In this document: positions 1-6,880 of the stretch, piece after piece
Position numbering within the stretch: position 1 is the first letter of the stretch
How the letters are laid out: every line of letters starts with the position of its first letter
Assembly: GCA_002407045.1 (NCBI GenBank)
Contig: DHKB01000024.1
Location: 1-22,673, forward strand
Direction: 5' to 3'
DNA length: 22,673 nucleotides
Source: Candidatus Bruticola papionis
GTDB lineage: Bacteria > Vulcanimicrobiota > Xenobia > Xenobiales > Xenobiaceae
The notes under the pieces: model-generated
Databases searched by the model: none
Told to the model about the DNA's origin: nothing
What the model saw: the letters and a program-made list of their open reading frames with translations, nothing else
Made by a program: the position numbers and the translations under genes

Positions 1-52
1 TATCTATTTTTTCTCTGGCTATTTCTTCAGGTTTAAGAGAAGCGGCGCTCAC
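1..52 (-). CDS. N-terminus of a gene leaving the window; possible type I restriction R subunit
   Basis: Read on the minus strand from a GTG at 52-50, the frame stays open to the window edge for 17 codons, translating as (V/M)SAASLKPEEIAREKID. A GAGG ribosome-binding sequence lies about 9-10 bases upstream, after which comes a run of eight A. The pattern PEExAxxKID near the N-terminus resembles the start of type I restriction HsdR/helicase subunits as I remember them, which usually continue with a 'LLxAAGW' segment just outside this window. That family assignment rests on very few residues. A competing plus-strand tail ending at TAA 72-74 is less protein-like. Confidence 0.35.
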   Translation of the reverse strand, partial: MSAASLKPEEIAREKID

Positions 53-137
53 TTTTTTTTGCCTCGTTATTTAAGTTTTTGGCGGCTTAACGCTTTAATA
101 TTTTTAGCCAACGCGTTTTGTCTTAAAACAGATTGGC

Positions 138-179
138 AAAAAAATAAGGCAAGGGCACATCGTCCTGCCTTATTTTTTT
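138..179. terminator. Bidirectional intrinsic terminator
   Basis: A 13-bp inverted repeat (AAAAAATAAGGCA and its complement) with a short loop, A-rich on one side and T-rich on the other, so it can end transcripts on either strand. On the minus strand it lies about 130 bases after the manB stop and before the gene starting at 52, so it probably ends the manB message. Confidence 0.75.
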
Positions 180-306
180 CTATTCAGCTTATGCGCCCTG
201 CCCCAAAAATGTCCATTTTCTGAAAAGTGGCTTATTCCAGCACTTTTTAATTATAAAAACTGCTATAAAGTCATGTGCTTTTGTGTAAGTTCATATTTTT
301 GAAAGT

Positions 307-1731
307 TTATGCTTTATGTTTGGCACATACTTCAGCTACAGCATTACTTACCAATTGACTAATAGTATCGACTAGAGCTTTGTCAGCGCGGGTTTCTATA
401 TTTAAGCGCAGCAGTGGCTCAGTATTAGAAGCTCTTAAGTTAAGTCGGAACTTGGCATATTCTAAACTTAAACCGTCTAAATGATCTTCAGCTAAGGTGG
501 TGCCGTAGTCTGCCGTCAAGCGTTTTTTCAACTCGACAAAAATAGTTTCCGGCTGGCAATTTATGCAAAAATTTATTTCGCCGCTAACTGGATAGCGCTC
601 CATCATATTGCCGATAAGCTGAGAAAGCGTTTGGCCACGTTGGCCCATATATTCCATAAGCATAAGCCAAGGCAAAATACCGCCGTCACAGTAAAAAAAG
701 TCTTTAAAGTATTGATGAGCCGACATTTCGCCGCCGTAAACTGAATCGTATTGGCGCATAGCTTGTTTGATAAAAGCGTGGCCCGTTTTGGACATAACGG
801 GTTGGCCTTTGGCTTGAAGAACAATTTCTCGCGTGTTCCAATAGAGGCGTGGATCGTGAATAATTGTAGCGCCAGAATTCTTGTGCAAAAAACGGCTGGC
901 AAACAAGCCCACTAAATAATATCCTTCAATAAATTGCCCTTTTTCGTCAAAGAAGAAGCAACGATCAAAATCACCATCCCAGGCGGCTCCCAAGTTGGCT
1001 TTATATTTTATGACAGCTTTGGCGGTATTTTGCCTATTTTCTGGCAGCAACGGATTGGGAATACCGTTGGGAAAATGGCCATCCGGTTCGCCGTTGACAA
1101 TATGCAATTTTATGGGCAATTTCTCAGCCAAACGCTTTACAATTACGCCAGCTCCGCCGTTACCGCAATCGGCAACTACCGTTAAATTGGCTTTTTTTAT
1201 AGCTTCCAAATCGACTAAATTTAAAACAAACTTGATAAAGCGGTCGTGAATTTCTTCTTTGACTGTCTGGCCTGGAGCAGCTAAATTTAAGCTTTTTATA
1301 TCTTCAGTAAAATTCCAATCTTGAGTTACTAAGCGGCGAATTTCAGCTAAACCGTTGTCTTGGCATAAAGGACGGGCACCGCCTAAAGCCATTTTTATAC
1401 CGTTATATTCTTTGGGATTGTGGCTGGCTGTCACCATAATACCGCCGTCAAAGCCTAAAGCTCCGCAAGCGTAGTAAATTTCTTCTGTGCCGCATAAACC
1501 AATATTAGCAACTTCGACGCCGAAAGTATTTAAGCTGCGGCAAATGGCCTCAGCTAAACTAGGGCTAGAAAGGCGAATATCATAACCGACGGCAACTTTT
1601 TTAGCACCAGTTACTTTAGCAAAAGCCATGCCCAGACGTTCGGCAACTTTTTCATCTAATTCTTGAGGTACTCTTCCGCGAATATCATAAGCTTTAAAAG
1701 CAGATAAAGCATAGGTTAAACCGTTGCTCAT
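307..1731 (-). CDS. manB: Phosphomannomutase/phosphoglucomutase
   Basis: Interconverts mannose-6-phosphate and mannose-1-phosphate (and probably the glucose phosphates) in the cytoplasm, the step before GDP-mannose formation. All four signatures of the alpha-D-phosphohexomutase family are visible: the phosphoserine loop TASHNP with Ser103, the Mg-binding DGDFDR loop near residue 255, the sugar-specificity loop GGEMSAH near 337, and the C-terminal phosphate-binding RASNTEP near 437. Length (474 aa) is normal for the family. The ATG has an AAGG ribosome site 7 bases upstream. It follows manC in the same direction, separated by 96 bases holding a terminator-like hairpin, so it may be partly co-transcribed with manC. 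The choice between ManB, AlgC and PgcA names depends on substrate preference, which sequence cannot settle. Confidence 0.9.
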   Translation of the reverse strand: MSNGLTYALSAFKAYDIRGRVPQELDEKVAERLGMAFAKVTGAKKVAVGYDIRLSSPSLAEAICRSLNTFGVEVANIGLCGTEEIYYACGALGFDGGIMVTASHNPKEYNGIKMALGGARPLCQDNGLAEIRRLVTQDWNFTEDIKSLNLAAPGQTVKEEIHDRFIKFVLNLVDLEAIKKANLTVVADCGNGGAGVIVKRLAEKLPIKLHIVNGEPDGHFPNGIPNPLLPENRQNTAKAVIKYKANLGAAWDGDFDRCFFFDEKGQFIEGYYLVGLFASRFLHKNSGATIIHDPRLYWNTREIVLQAKGQPVMSKTGHAFIKQAMRQYDSVYGGEMSAHQYFKDFFYCDGGILPWLMLMEYMGQRGQTLSQLIGNMMERYPVSGEINFCINCQPETIFVELKKRLTADYGTTLAEDHLDGLSLEYAKFRLNLRASNTEPLLRLNIETRADKALVDTISQLVSNAVAEVCAKHKA

Positions 1732-1781
1732 ATTTTAACCTTGTAACCTTTCAGTGAATAGAAAAAAATATTATATACAGC

Positions 1782-1818
1782 AAAAAGCCTGCCCTAAACA
1801 TTATTTTTAGAACAGGCT
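1782..1818 (-). terminator. Terminator-like hairpin between manC and manB
   Basis: On the minus strand, AGCCTG pairs with CAGGCT across a loop of about 26 bases that contains a second AG/CT pairing, and five T follow. It begins 10 bases after the manC stop and ends about 50 bases before manB, so it may reduce read-through into manB. Confidence 0.55.
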
Positions 1819-1827
1819 ATCTAAATT

Positions 1828-2961
1828 TTAGGCCAATTCGGGAGGCAACTTCTCAACTAATTTTTTGACATTACCTAGCTGATCCAAAGGCACAACTAAT
1901 AGATTATTGGCTGACTGGATAACGGCCATATTATCTACGCCAACTAAGGCTATATGGCTTTTAGGATTATCAGTAAAGATAATATTATTATGTGAACGGT
2001 AGACGCTAATATGACCTTGATATCTGTTTTGGTCTTCGTCATGCTCAAAGAAAGGAGCTACGGCCATCCAATCTCCCAGATCGAGCCAGTTAAAATCAGC
2101 TTCCACGATACGGATTTCCTTAGCACGTTCCATAATTGCATAATCAACCGATATCTTACGCATCTTTTCAAAGGCAGAGGCTAAAGCTTTTTCCCATTTA
2201 GCGGTGCCATACACTTTGAGGGCGGGCTTTAAATAGTCCAAATGTTCTGGTAATAAGCGAGCAAATTCTTCTAAAATAGTTTCTGTTTGCCAGACAAACA
2301 TGCCGCTATTCCAGAAGAAATGGCCACTTTCAAAAAAAGCCTGAGCTTGCAACTCTTGGGGCTTTTCTTTAAAACGCAGCAACTGGTAGTGCTTGGGAGC
2401 GTCGGGAGTGAGAAGTTCGTCAAAGCCGGGATGGTTAGCTGGATCGTCAATTTGCAAACCGCATTCTAAGTATCCGTAAGCTGTAGCTGGATAGGTTGGC
2501 TTTATACCTAAAGTGTAAATAGCTTTAGAATGCTGAGCTCCGGCAGCGGCGCTTAAAATTACTTTTTGAAATTTGTCAGTCGGCTCTATGTAATGATCGG
2601 AAGTTAAAACTAGCATCGTACAATCACCGAAGAGCTTTTGCACTAAAAGGGAAGATAAAGCTACGGCTGCAGCGGTGTCACGGCGACAAGGCTCGCCTAT
2701 AATTTGCGCGTCGGAAAGTTCTGGCAATTGTTCTTTGACCAAGCCAACAAAGTTTTTGTTGGTTAGTACTAAAATGCGCTCTTGTGGTACTAATCCTTTA
2801 AGGCGATCAAAGCTCTGTTGTAAAAGAGTGCGGCCGCCGAACAAGTTCAAAAACTGCTTAGGTCTGGCAGAAGTACTGACAGGCCAAAAACGCGTACCGA
2901 CGCCGCCGGCCATAATAACGGCAGCTAATTTGGGCAAATTATTAGACAAGTTTTCGCTCAT
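1828..2961 (-). CDS. manC: Mannose-1-phosphate guanylyltransferase
   Basis: Joins mannose-1-phosphate with GTP to give GDP-mannose and pyrophosphate. The N-terminal nucleotidyltransferase signature is clear: MAGGVGTRFWPVS at residues 17-29 followed by RPKQF at 33-37, a TSDH metal-site motif near 124, the FKEKP motif near 197 and NSGMF near 217. At 377 aa it is the short, single-function form; the C-terminal phosphomannose isomerase domain found in about 480-aa bifunctional enzymes is absent. It sits immediately upstream of manB on the same strand, so the pair covers Man-6-P to GDP-mannose. No strong ribosome site precedes the ATG. A related assignment such as another sugar-1-phosphate nucleotidyltransferase is less likely given the neighbour. 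Confidence 0.9.
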   Translation of the reverse strand: MSENLSNNLPKLAAVIMAGGVGTRFWPVSTSARPKQFLNLFGGRTLLQQSFDRLKGLVPQERILVLTNKNFVGLVKEQLPELSDAQIIGEPCRRDTAAAVALSSLLVQKLFGDCTMLVLTSDHYIEPTDKFQKVILSAAAGAQHSKAIYTLGIKPTYPATAYGYLECGLQIDDPANHPGFDELLTPDAPKHYQLLRFKEKPQELQAQAFFESGHFFWNSGMFVWQTETILEEFARLLPEHLDYLKPALKVYGTAKWEKALASAFEKMRKISVDYAIMERAKEIRIVEADFNWLDLGDWMAVAPFFEHDEDQNRYQGHISVYRSHNNIIFTDNPKSHIALVGVDNMAVIQSANNLLVVPLDQLGNVKKLVEKLPPELA

Positions 2962-3280
2962 TTTTTGTTTTGAAGAGAGGTACTCTTTCTTTCCAAACTC
3001 CGCTAAAAAATTCCGGCTTAATTCGGTTTAAGTCTTATAACTCCCCTTTAGGGAATACACAAGCAAAGAAGATATAAACAAGTGGATGCTTTGCCAAGAA
3101 AACTACGTTTTAATAGGGATTTTTTGCTCTATTTTATGGAGTAAGTGGTTTTTTCGTTCTTTTCTCTAATTAGTTTTTTGGGGCAGGCACATTTGTTTTG
3201 GGGGCGTATTCTTAGAAGCCAGGCTTGTAAGCATATTGGTTATATTTTGAGGTTTAACAAGCCGAAAGCTGAGGATATAA
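2962..3280. other. Divergent intergenic region, manC / small gene
   Basis: About 320 bases between the divergent manC and the 70-codon plus-strand gene. It must hold promoters for both, but I see no convincing -35/-10 pair. A short CCCCTTTAGGG inverted repeat lies near 3043-3053. The only long reading frame here is out of frame with, and overlaps, the real downstream gene and does not look like protein. Confidence 0.5.
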
Positions 3281-3493
3281 ATGAAAACTTATCGCGGCAA
3301 GATGCGTTTAGTCAAATTGGAAGGCGCTTCCTGGATGTTAGAAACTAGTGAGCGTCGCTATCCTTTGCAAGGCCTTCCGCCGGAATTTAAGCAAGAAGGG
3401 CTAGAAGTTGAAATAGAAGGGGAAGAAGAGGCTATTTTCAACTTTTTAATGGCTGGCAAGACGCTCAAAATTAGCAAAATTCGTCGGCTTTAA
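3281..3493 (+). CDS. Small conserved-looking protein of unknown function
   Basis: A 70-residue protein with a good ribosome site (GAGG, 6 bases before ATG). I do not recognise it with certainty. The order of short hydrophobic/polar strands (YRGKMRLVKLEG, SWMLETSERRYPL), then LPPEF, then a basic C-terminal strand (KTLKISKIRRL), suggests a small all-beta barrel of the OB-fold type, similar in layout to short DUF5818-like proteins; this is inference from pattern only. There is no signal peptide or membrane segment. The base and codon usage look like the neighbours. It lies 103 bases upstream of tyrS on the same strand and could share its transcript, though a TATAAT at 3504-3509 may give tyrS its own promoter. 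Confidence 0.65.
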   Translation: MKTYRGKMRLVKLEGASWMLETSERRYPLQGLPPEFKQEGLEVEIEGEEEAIFNFLMAGKTLKISKIRRL

Positions 3494-3596
3494 AGTTCGC
3501 TTGTATAATTTTTAATTTTCGTCTATCTGATGGACACAAACGATAAGTAGGCGACTGTTCTTTATAAGCTGTTCGCCAATATTAAGGAGAAGATCG

Positions 3597-4832
3597 GTGA
3601 CTGAAACCAACTCTGAAGTAAAAGAACGAGGCTTTGCGCCCGAAATCGTCGAGCAAGCTGAAGCTCAATTAGCCAAACTGCGCCGCGGTACGGCTGAAAT
3701 TATCAGCGAGAAAGAGTTGAAGTATAAAATTATGCGCAGTTTGCGCGACAAAAAGCCTCTGCGTATTAAATTAGGACTCGATCCTACCGCACCTCATATT
3801 CATTTAGGCTTTGCTGTTGTATTGCGTAAATTGCGTCAGTTCCAAGATTTTGGCCACAAAGTCATTATTTTAATTGGCGATTTTACTGCTCGCGTAGGCG
3901 ATCCTACCGGTCGTAGCCAAACTCGTAAGGTTTTGAGCATTGAGCAAATCCAAGCCAACGCTGCCACTTATAAGAACCAGCTCTCCGCTATTTTGGATCC
4001 GGAACGTACCGAAGTGCGCTTCAATTCCGAGTGGTTGGAAAAGATGAACTTTAACGATGTTATTGCTCTGTGCTCTCGCTATACGGTAGCTCGTATTATG
4101 GAGCGCGACGATTTCACCAAGCGCTTTACTTCCGGAATTTCTATTGGCGTACACGAATTTCTCTATCCTTTGATGCAAGGTTGGGACTCTGTAAACTTAG
4201 AGGCTGATTTAGAAATGGGCGGTACCGATCAGAAGTTCAACAACTTAGTCGGTCGTGAGTTGCAAACTCAAGTAGGACAAGAGCCTCAGTGCGTTATGCT
4301 TATGCCTATTTTGGAAGGTTTAGACGGCGTACAGAAGATGTCCAAGAGCCTGGGCAACTATGTTGGCATTACCGAAAGTGCTCAGGAAATGTTCAATAAG
4401 CTCATGTCTTTGCCCGACGATAAGATCCGCCGCTATTTCGAGCTTTGTACCGATGTCGATTTAGACGCTGTAGATAGAGCTATTGCCGACAATAATCCTC
4501 GCGATACCAAGCGTTGGTTAGCCCGTGAAATTATCTCTCTCTACCATCCTGCTGAGGAAGCCTACGCTGCTGATGCTGAATGGATGAGAGTTGTTTCTCA
4601 GGGCTCGGTTCCTACCGATATTCCTGAAGTAAATGTAGGTACAGGCTCTATCAATGTTGTAGAGCTGATCGTAAAAGCCGGTTTAGCTCCCTCTAAGCGC
4701 GAAGCCCGTCGTTTTGTTACTCAGAACGCTTTGTCTATTGATGGAGAAACGATTAGCGATCCTACGGCTACTATCGAAATTACTACCGGTAAAACCATTA
4801 AAATCGGCCGCAAATGGCGTAAACTTGCTTAA
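3597..4832 (+). CDS. tyrS: Tyrosyl-tRNA synthetase
   Basis: Charges tRNA-Tyr with tyrosine in the cytoplasm. It is a class I synthetase: the HIGH-type motif is HIHLG at residues 67-71, the KMSKS loop is exact at 245-249, and GGTDQKF (206-212) lies in the tyrosine/ATP site. The last 60 residues form an S4-type RNA-binding domain (SKREARRFV, GKTIKIGRKWRKL). The size, 411 aa, is typical. The start is GTG at 3597 because AAGGAGA lies 6 bases before it, an almost ideal ribosome site. Codon use is richer in C-ending codons than in neighbours, as expected for a highly expressed gene. A TATAAT at 3504-3509 is a possible -10. No T-box leader is visible. A strong terminator follows. Confidence 0.95.
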   Translation: MTETNSEVKERGFAPEIVEQAEAQLAKLRRGTAEIISEKELKYKIMRSLRDKKPLRIKLGLDPTAPHIHLGFAVVLRKLRQFQDFGHKVIILIGDFTARVGDPTGRSQTRKVLSIEQIQANAATYKNQLSAILDPERTEVRFNSEWLEKMNFNDVIALCSRYTVARIMERDDFTKRFTSGISIGVHEFLYPLMQGWDSVNLEADLEMGGTDQKFNNLVGRELQTQVGQEPQCVMLMPILEGLDGVQKMSKSLGNYVGITESAQEMFNKLMSLPDDKIRRYFELCTDVDLDAVDRAIADNNPRDTKRWLAREIISLYHPAEEAYAADAEWMRVVSQGSVPTDIPEVNVGTGSINVVELIVKAGLAPSKREARRFVTQNALSIDGETISDPTATIEITTGKTIKIGRKWRKLA

Positions 4833-4854
4833 TTAGCTGCTGAATTTAACTTAT

Positions 4855-4903
4855 AAAAGCGCTTTGGTTCTTTTAATAAGATAGGCTAAAGCGCTTTTTT
4901 TTT
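4855..4903 (+). terminator. Intrinsic terminator of tyrS
   Basis: AAAAGCGCTTT and its complement form an 11-bp stem with a loop of about 22 bases, and the second arm runs straight into nine T. It starts 22 bases after the tyrS stop codon. Confidence 0.85.
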
Positions 4904-5011
4904 GTCGTATGGCCAACAATGATGATTAAATAGTGCTAGTTACGCTAAGCAGTGCACAGTCTCCCATTAGCTAGTTATTGCTGTGCAGCATAAACTGCAT
5001 TTGCCTAAGTG

Positions 5012-5117
5012 AAATTTATAGCCGCTCAAAACGTTCGTTATACCCACCGGAGAAAACTTTATCGCGTTAGCGATGTTTTCAGCGATATAACTAACTAATC
5101 GACATGGCTATAAATTT
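5012..5117. repeat. Palindromic element 1 with 12-bp terminal inverted repeats
   Basis: Bounded by AAATTTATAGCC (5012-5023) and its exact complement GGCTATAAATTT (5106-5117). Inside, GTTATA pairs with TATAAC (5037-5042 with 5086-5091), GAAAAC with GTTTTC (5052-5057 with 5075-5080), and ATCGC-GTTA-GCGAT (5061-5074) forms the tip. The whole element can fold as one long interrupted hairpin. It is the same element as that at 6452-6561 and resembles a MITE or REP-type element in shape. No transposase is nearby. Confidence 0.8.
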
Positions 5118-5221
5118 AACACCAACATGTATAGCGTAAAACTGTTTAGCTGCGTAGTTTTTTAGCCTAGAGATGATAATTAGTGTACGGCCCGCCTGTT
5201 AGCTATTTTGTGTTAGCTACA

Positions 5222-5294
5222 TTTTTTACCATATCTACGCTCCGGCTGACTGGCCTAACGGCCAGAGGCCTGCGCTACCGATATGGTGAAAAAA
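5222..5294. repeat. Nested hairpin insert present only in the left repeat
   Basis: About 73 bases interrupt the repeat between 5218 and 5297 and have no counterpart in the right copy. The insert is itself an inverted repeat: TTTTTT plus ACCATATC (5222-5235) pairs with GATATGGT (5280-5287) and six A (5289-5294). At its centre is CTGGCC-TAAC-GGCCAG (5250-5265). It is more G+C-rich than its surroundings. It looks like a second, smaller palindromic element that landed inside the first repeat. Confidence 0.7.
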
Positions 5295-5511
5295 TTGCGC
5301 TATAAGTTTTGGCTGCGGGCTAATGTCCATGTTGACTAGCTCCATTAGCGGCTCTTTCAGGCTTGAACTGACCGAGCTGAAGCTCGGCCAATATTCTGCG
5401 CCTTCAATTCGCCACTAACTCCGCCTGTTGGTTAAAAACTACGCTTACAAAAGGCTTAACAGGTACAAGTGCAGAAAAACAGCACGATTATTTGCAAATG
5501 GGATATTTATT

Positions 5512-6396
5512 ATGGCCTACACTGCTCTTGAAGCTGCGGAAATTGCTTTAAATCTACTTGGCAAACCATCTAGTGTTCGCGAGATTACTAATTATATATT
5601 GCAGCATAAACTTTGGAAAACTTCCGGCAAGACCCCTGATGCCACCATTAGAGAAAGAATTTATCGCGACTCACAAAAGAATGGCAGAAAATCTAAAATT
5701 TGTAAAGTTGGCCGCGGTATTTTTGATTTACGTGAACGCCATGGGATTTCACAGCCATTAGAAGAACAATTGGAATATATTGTCAATAATAACAGTTTAG
5801 AAGAAAATGGTTATACAGAAATAAATGTACCAGAAGCTGAAGAGCAGCAGCCAAAACGTGTTGAAGAAAATGTCTATTATAATGCTTCTGAAGTAAAGAA
5901 AATTCTTCGCGATAGACTTATCGATATGAATCCATATGCTTTTGAACATGTAATCGGTAAGCTTTTAGAGGCCATCGGCTTTAAATCTGAAGTTACACAA
6001 AAAAGTCGAGATGGTGGAATTGATGTTGAGGGTGAATTAGTTATTGATGGTGTAATTCGCTTCAAAATGAGGGTTCAGGTCAAAAGATATAAGATAGGTA
6101 ACAATATTTCAGCTCCAGTTGTCCAGCAATTGCGCGGGAAATTGAGAACTTCGCTTTTAGAACGCGGTCTGGTTGTCACTACCAGTGATTTTACCAAAGA
6201 CGCTTATCAAGATGCTGTAGCTGACGGCATGCCCAATATCGATTTAATGAATGGCGAAAAATTGGTAGAGCTGCTTTTAAAATACGAAATAGGAGTAGAA
6301 TCGCAAAAAGTCTACACTATAGATGAGAGCATGTTTTCCAGTCTAAACGCGGTGGCTTCAGTTAGCGATACTAATAGTGCGTCATCGGCCTGTTAG
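5512..6396 (+). CDS. HARE-HTH / Mrr-type restriction endonuclease
   Basis: A predicted DNA endonuclease of 294 aa. Residues 1-78 match a HARE-HTH winged-helix domain (AxEIALNLLGKPSSVREITNYI, then GKTPDATIRERIYRDS, ending in GRGIFDL), a domain found in chromatin proteins and in restriction enzymes thought to sense modified DNA. After an acidic linker (about 85-125), residues 140-250 form an Mrr-type nuclease: FEHVIGKLLEAIGF with Glu145, then RDGGID with Asp171, then QVKRYK with Gln189 and Lys191, and the TTSDFTKDA strand. The catalytic D-QxK set is intact. I chose the ATG at 5512 (GGGA 8 bases upstream) because the 28 residues before it are basic, unlike either domain, and begin in the flanking repeat. 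The gene is more A+T-rich than its neighbours, has no methyltransferase partner, and lies between direct repeats, all of which suggest transfer. Best guess is a stand-alone, modification-dependent (type IV) restriction enzyme. Confidence 0.88.
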   Translation: MAYTALEAAEIALNLLGKPSSVREITNYILQHKLWKTSGKTPDATIRERIYRDSQKNGRKSKICKVGRGIFDLRERHGISQPLEEQLEYIVNNNSLEENGYTEINVPEAEEQQPKRVEENVYYNASEVKKILRDRLIDMNPYAFEHVIGKLLEAIGFKSEVTQKSRDGGIDVEGELVIDGVIRFKMRVQVKRYKIGNNISAPVVQQLRGKLRTSLLERGLVVTTSDFTKDAYQDAVADGMPNIDLMNGEKLVELLLKYEIGVESQKVYTIDESMFSSLNAVASVSDTNSASSAC

Positions 6397-6421
6397 TTAA
6401 AAATACGAATTGTACGTATTT
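6388..6421. repeat. Short third copy of the repeat end, plus small hairpin at the endonuclease stop
   Basis: GCCTGTTAGTTAAAAA followed by TACG (6388-6407) overlaps the stop codon of the endonuclease gene and closely matches the ends of both long repeats (5423-5443 and 6830-6851). AAATACG (6401-6407) then pairs with CGTATTT (6415-6421), a weak hairpin followed on the minus strand by five T. It may act as a weak terminator, or mark a junction of the inserted unit. Confidence 0.55.
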
Positions 6422-6422
6422 A

Positions 6423-6851
6423 TGCACAAAAAAACTGCGCTCATCCAAATAAAATTTATAGCCGCTCAAAACGTTCGTTATACCCACCGGAGAAAACTTT
6501 TCGCGTAAGCGACGTTTTCGAGGAGGGATATAACGAACTTAAGCAATGAGGCTATAAATTTAACACAGCACGCACAGCGCAAAAACGCTAATCTATAAAG
6601 TCTGCACTTGTTTGCTTATTTATTGGGCTGCGTAGTTTTTTCAGCTTAGAGACGCTAATATTGTACGGTCCGCTCTTTAGCTATTTTGTGTTAGCTTCAA
6701 ATTTCGCTATAAGTTTTAGCTGCGGGCTCATATTCATGTTGGCTGGCTCCAGCAGCGGCTATTTCAGGCTTGAACTGACCGAGCTGAAGCTCGGCCAATA
6801 TTCTGCGCCTTCAATTCGCCACTGCCTCCGCCTGTTGGTTAAAAAGCTACG
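6423..6851. repeat. Right direct repeat flanking the endonuclease cassette (DR2)
   Basis: The second copy of the block at 4984-5443, same orientation, about 1.4 kb to the right. It lacks the nested hairpin insert of the left copy and has about 35 extra bases after its palindromic element (within 6562-6625). It carries the same 62-base identical core (6762-6823) with the hairpin CCGAGC-TGAA-GCTCGG at 6779-6794. Its right end coincides with the terminator of nrdJ. A 65-codon frame at 6661-6858 runs through it, but the matching part of the left copy does not keep that frame, so I do not call it a gene. Confidence 0.9.
6452..6561. repeat. Palindromic element 2 with 12-bp terminal inverted repeats
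   Basis: Same element as 5012-5117 but more completely paired. The ends are AAATTTATAGCC and GGCTATAAATTT. GTTCGTTATA pairs with TATAACGAAC (6473-6482 with 6529-6538), CCCACC with GGAGGG apart from one A-A mismatch (6483-6488 with 6522-6527), GAAAAC with GTTTTC (6492-6497 with 6514-6519), and TCGC-GTAA-GCGA (6501-6512) is the tip. This copy is probably closer to the active form. Confidence 0.82.
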
Positions 6852-6864
6852 AGTGTAACTCGCT
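6841..6864 (-). terminator. Probable terminator of nrdJ
   Basis: On the minus strand, CGAGT-TAC-ACTCG forms a short stem 17 bases after the nrdJ stop and is followed, after TAG C, by five T. It overlaps the right end of the direct repeat, so the repeat end may supply part of the terminator. Confidence 0.5.
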
Positions 6865-6880
6865 TTAATATATTATAAAG

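Larger units (their letters stand above)
4984..5443. repeat. Left direct repeat flanking the endonuclease cassette (DR1)
   Basis: This non-coding block of about 460 bases is repeated in the same orientation at about 6423-6851. Matching parts are a 49-base identical stretch (5012-5060 against 6452-6500), a block at 5148-5218 against 6626-6696, and a block at 5297-5438 against 6704-6845. The last includes 62 identical bases (5355-5416 against 6762-6823) with the hairpin CCGAGC-TGAA-GCTCGG at 5372-5387. Both copies end in GCCTGTTGGTTAAAAA plus TACG. DR1 differs by a nested hairpin insert (5222-5294). No credible gene lies inside it. It occupies the stretch between the tyrS terminator and the endonuclease gene. 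Confidence 0.9.

Noticed and set aside
3..74. Plus-strand gene tail ending at TAA 72-74
   Set aside because: The opposite strand gives a more protein-like reading with a start codon and ribosome site. The plus-strand frame is short and hydrophobic by chance.
3494..3596. T-box or other riboswitch before tyrS
   Set aside because: The leader is only about 100 bases and lacks the conserved T-box bulge sequence. A small GGCGA/TCGCC stem is not enough.
5428..5511. 28-residue N-terminal extension of the endonuclease
   Set aside because: It begins inside the flanking repeat, is basic and unlike the HARE-HTH domain. The ATG at 5512 has a better placed ribosome site and starts the domain cleanly.
4984..6851. 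Integron gene cassette with attC sites
   Set aside because: The layout is similar (one gene, palindromic flanks), but I find no RYYYAAC/GTTRRRY core pair at the ends, the repeats are much longer than usual attC sites, and no integrase is present. Kept only as an analogy.
6661..6858. 65-codon plus-strand frame inside the right direct repeat
   Set aside because: It has no ribosome site and the matching part of the left repeat does not keep the frame. The sequence is explained by the non-coding repeat.
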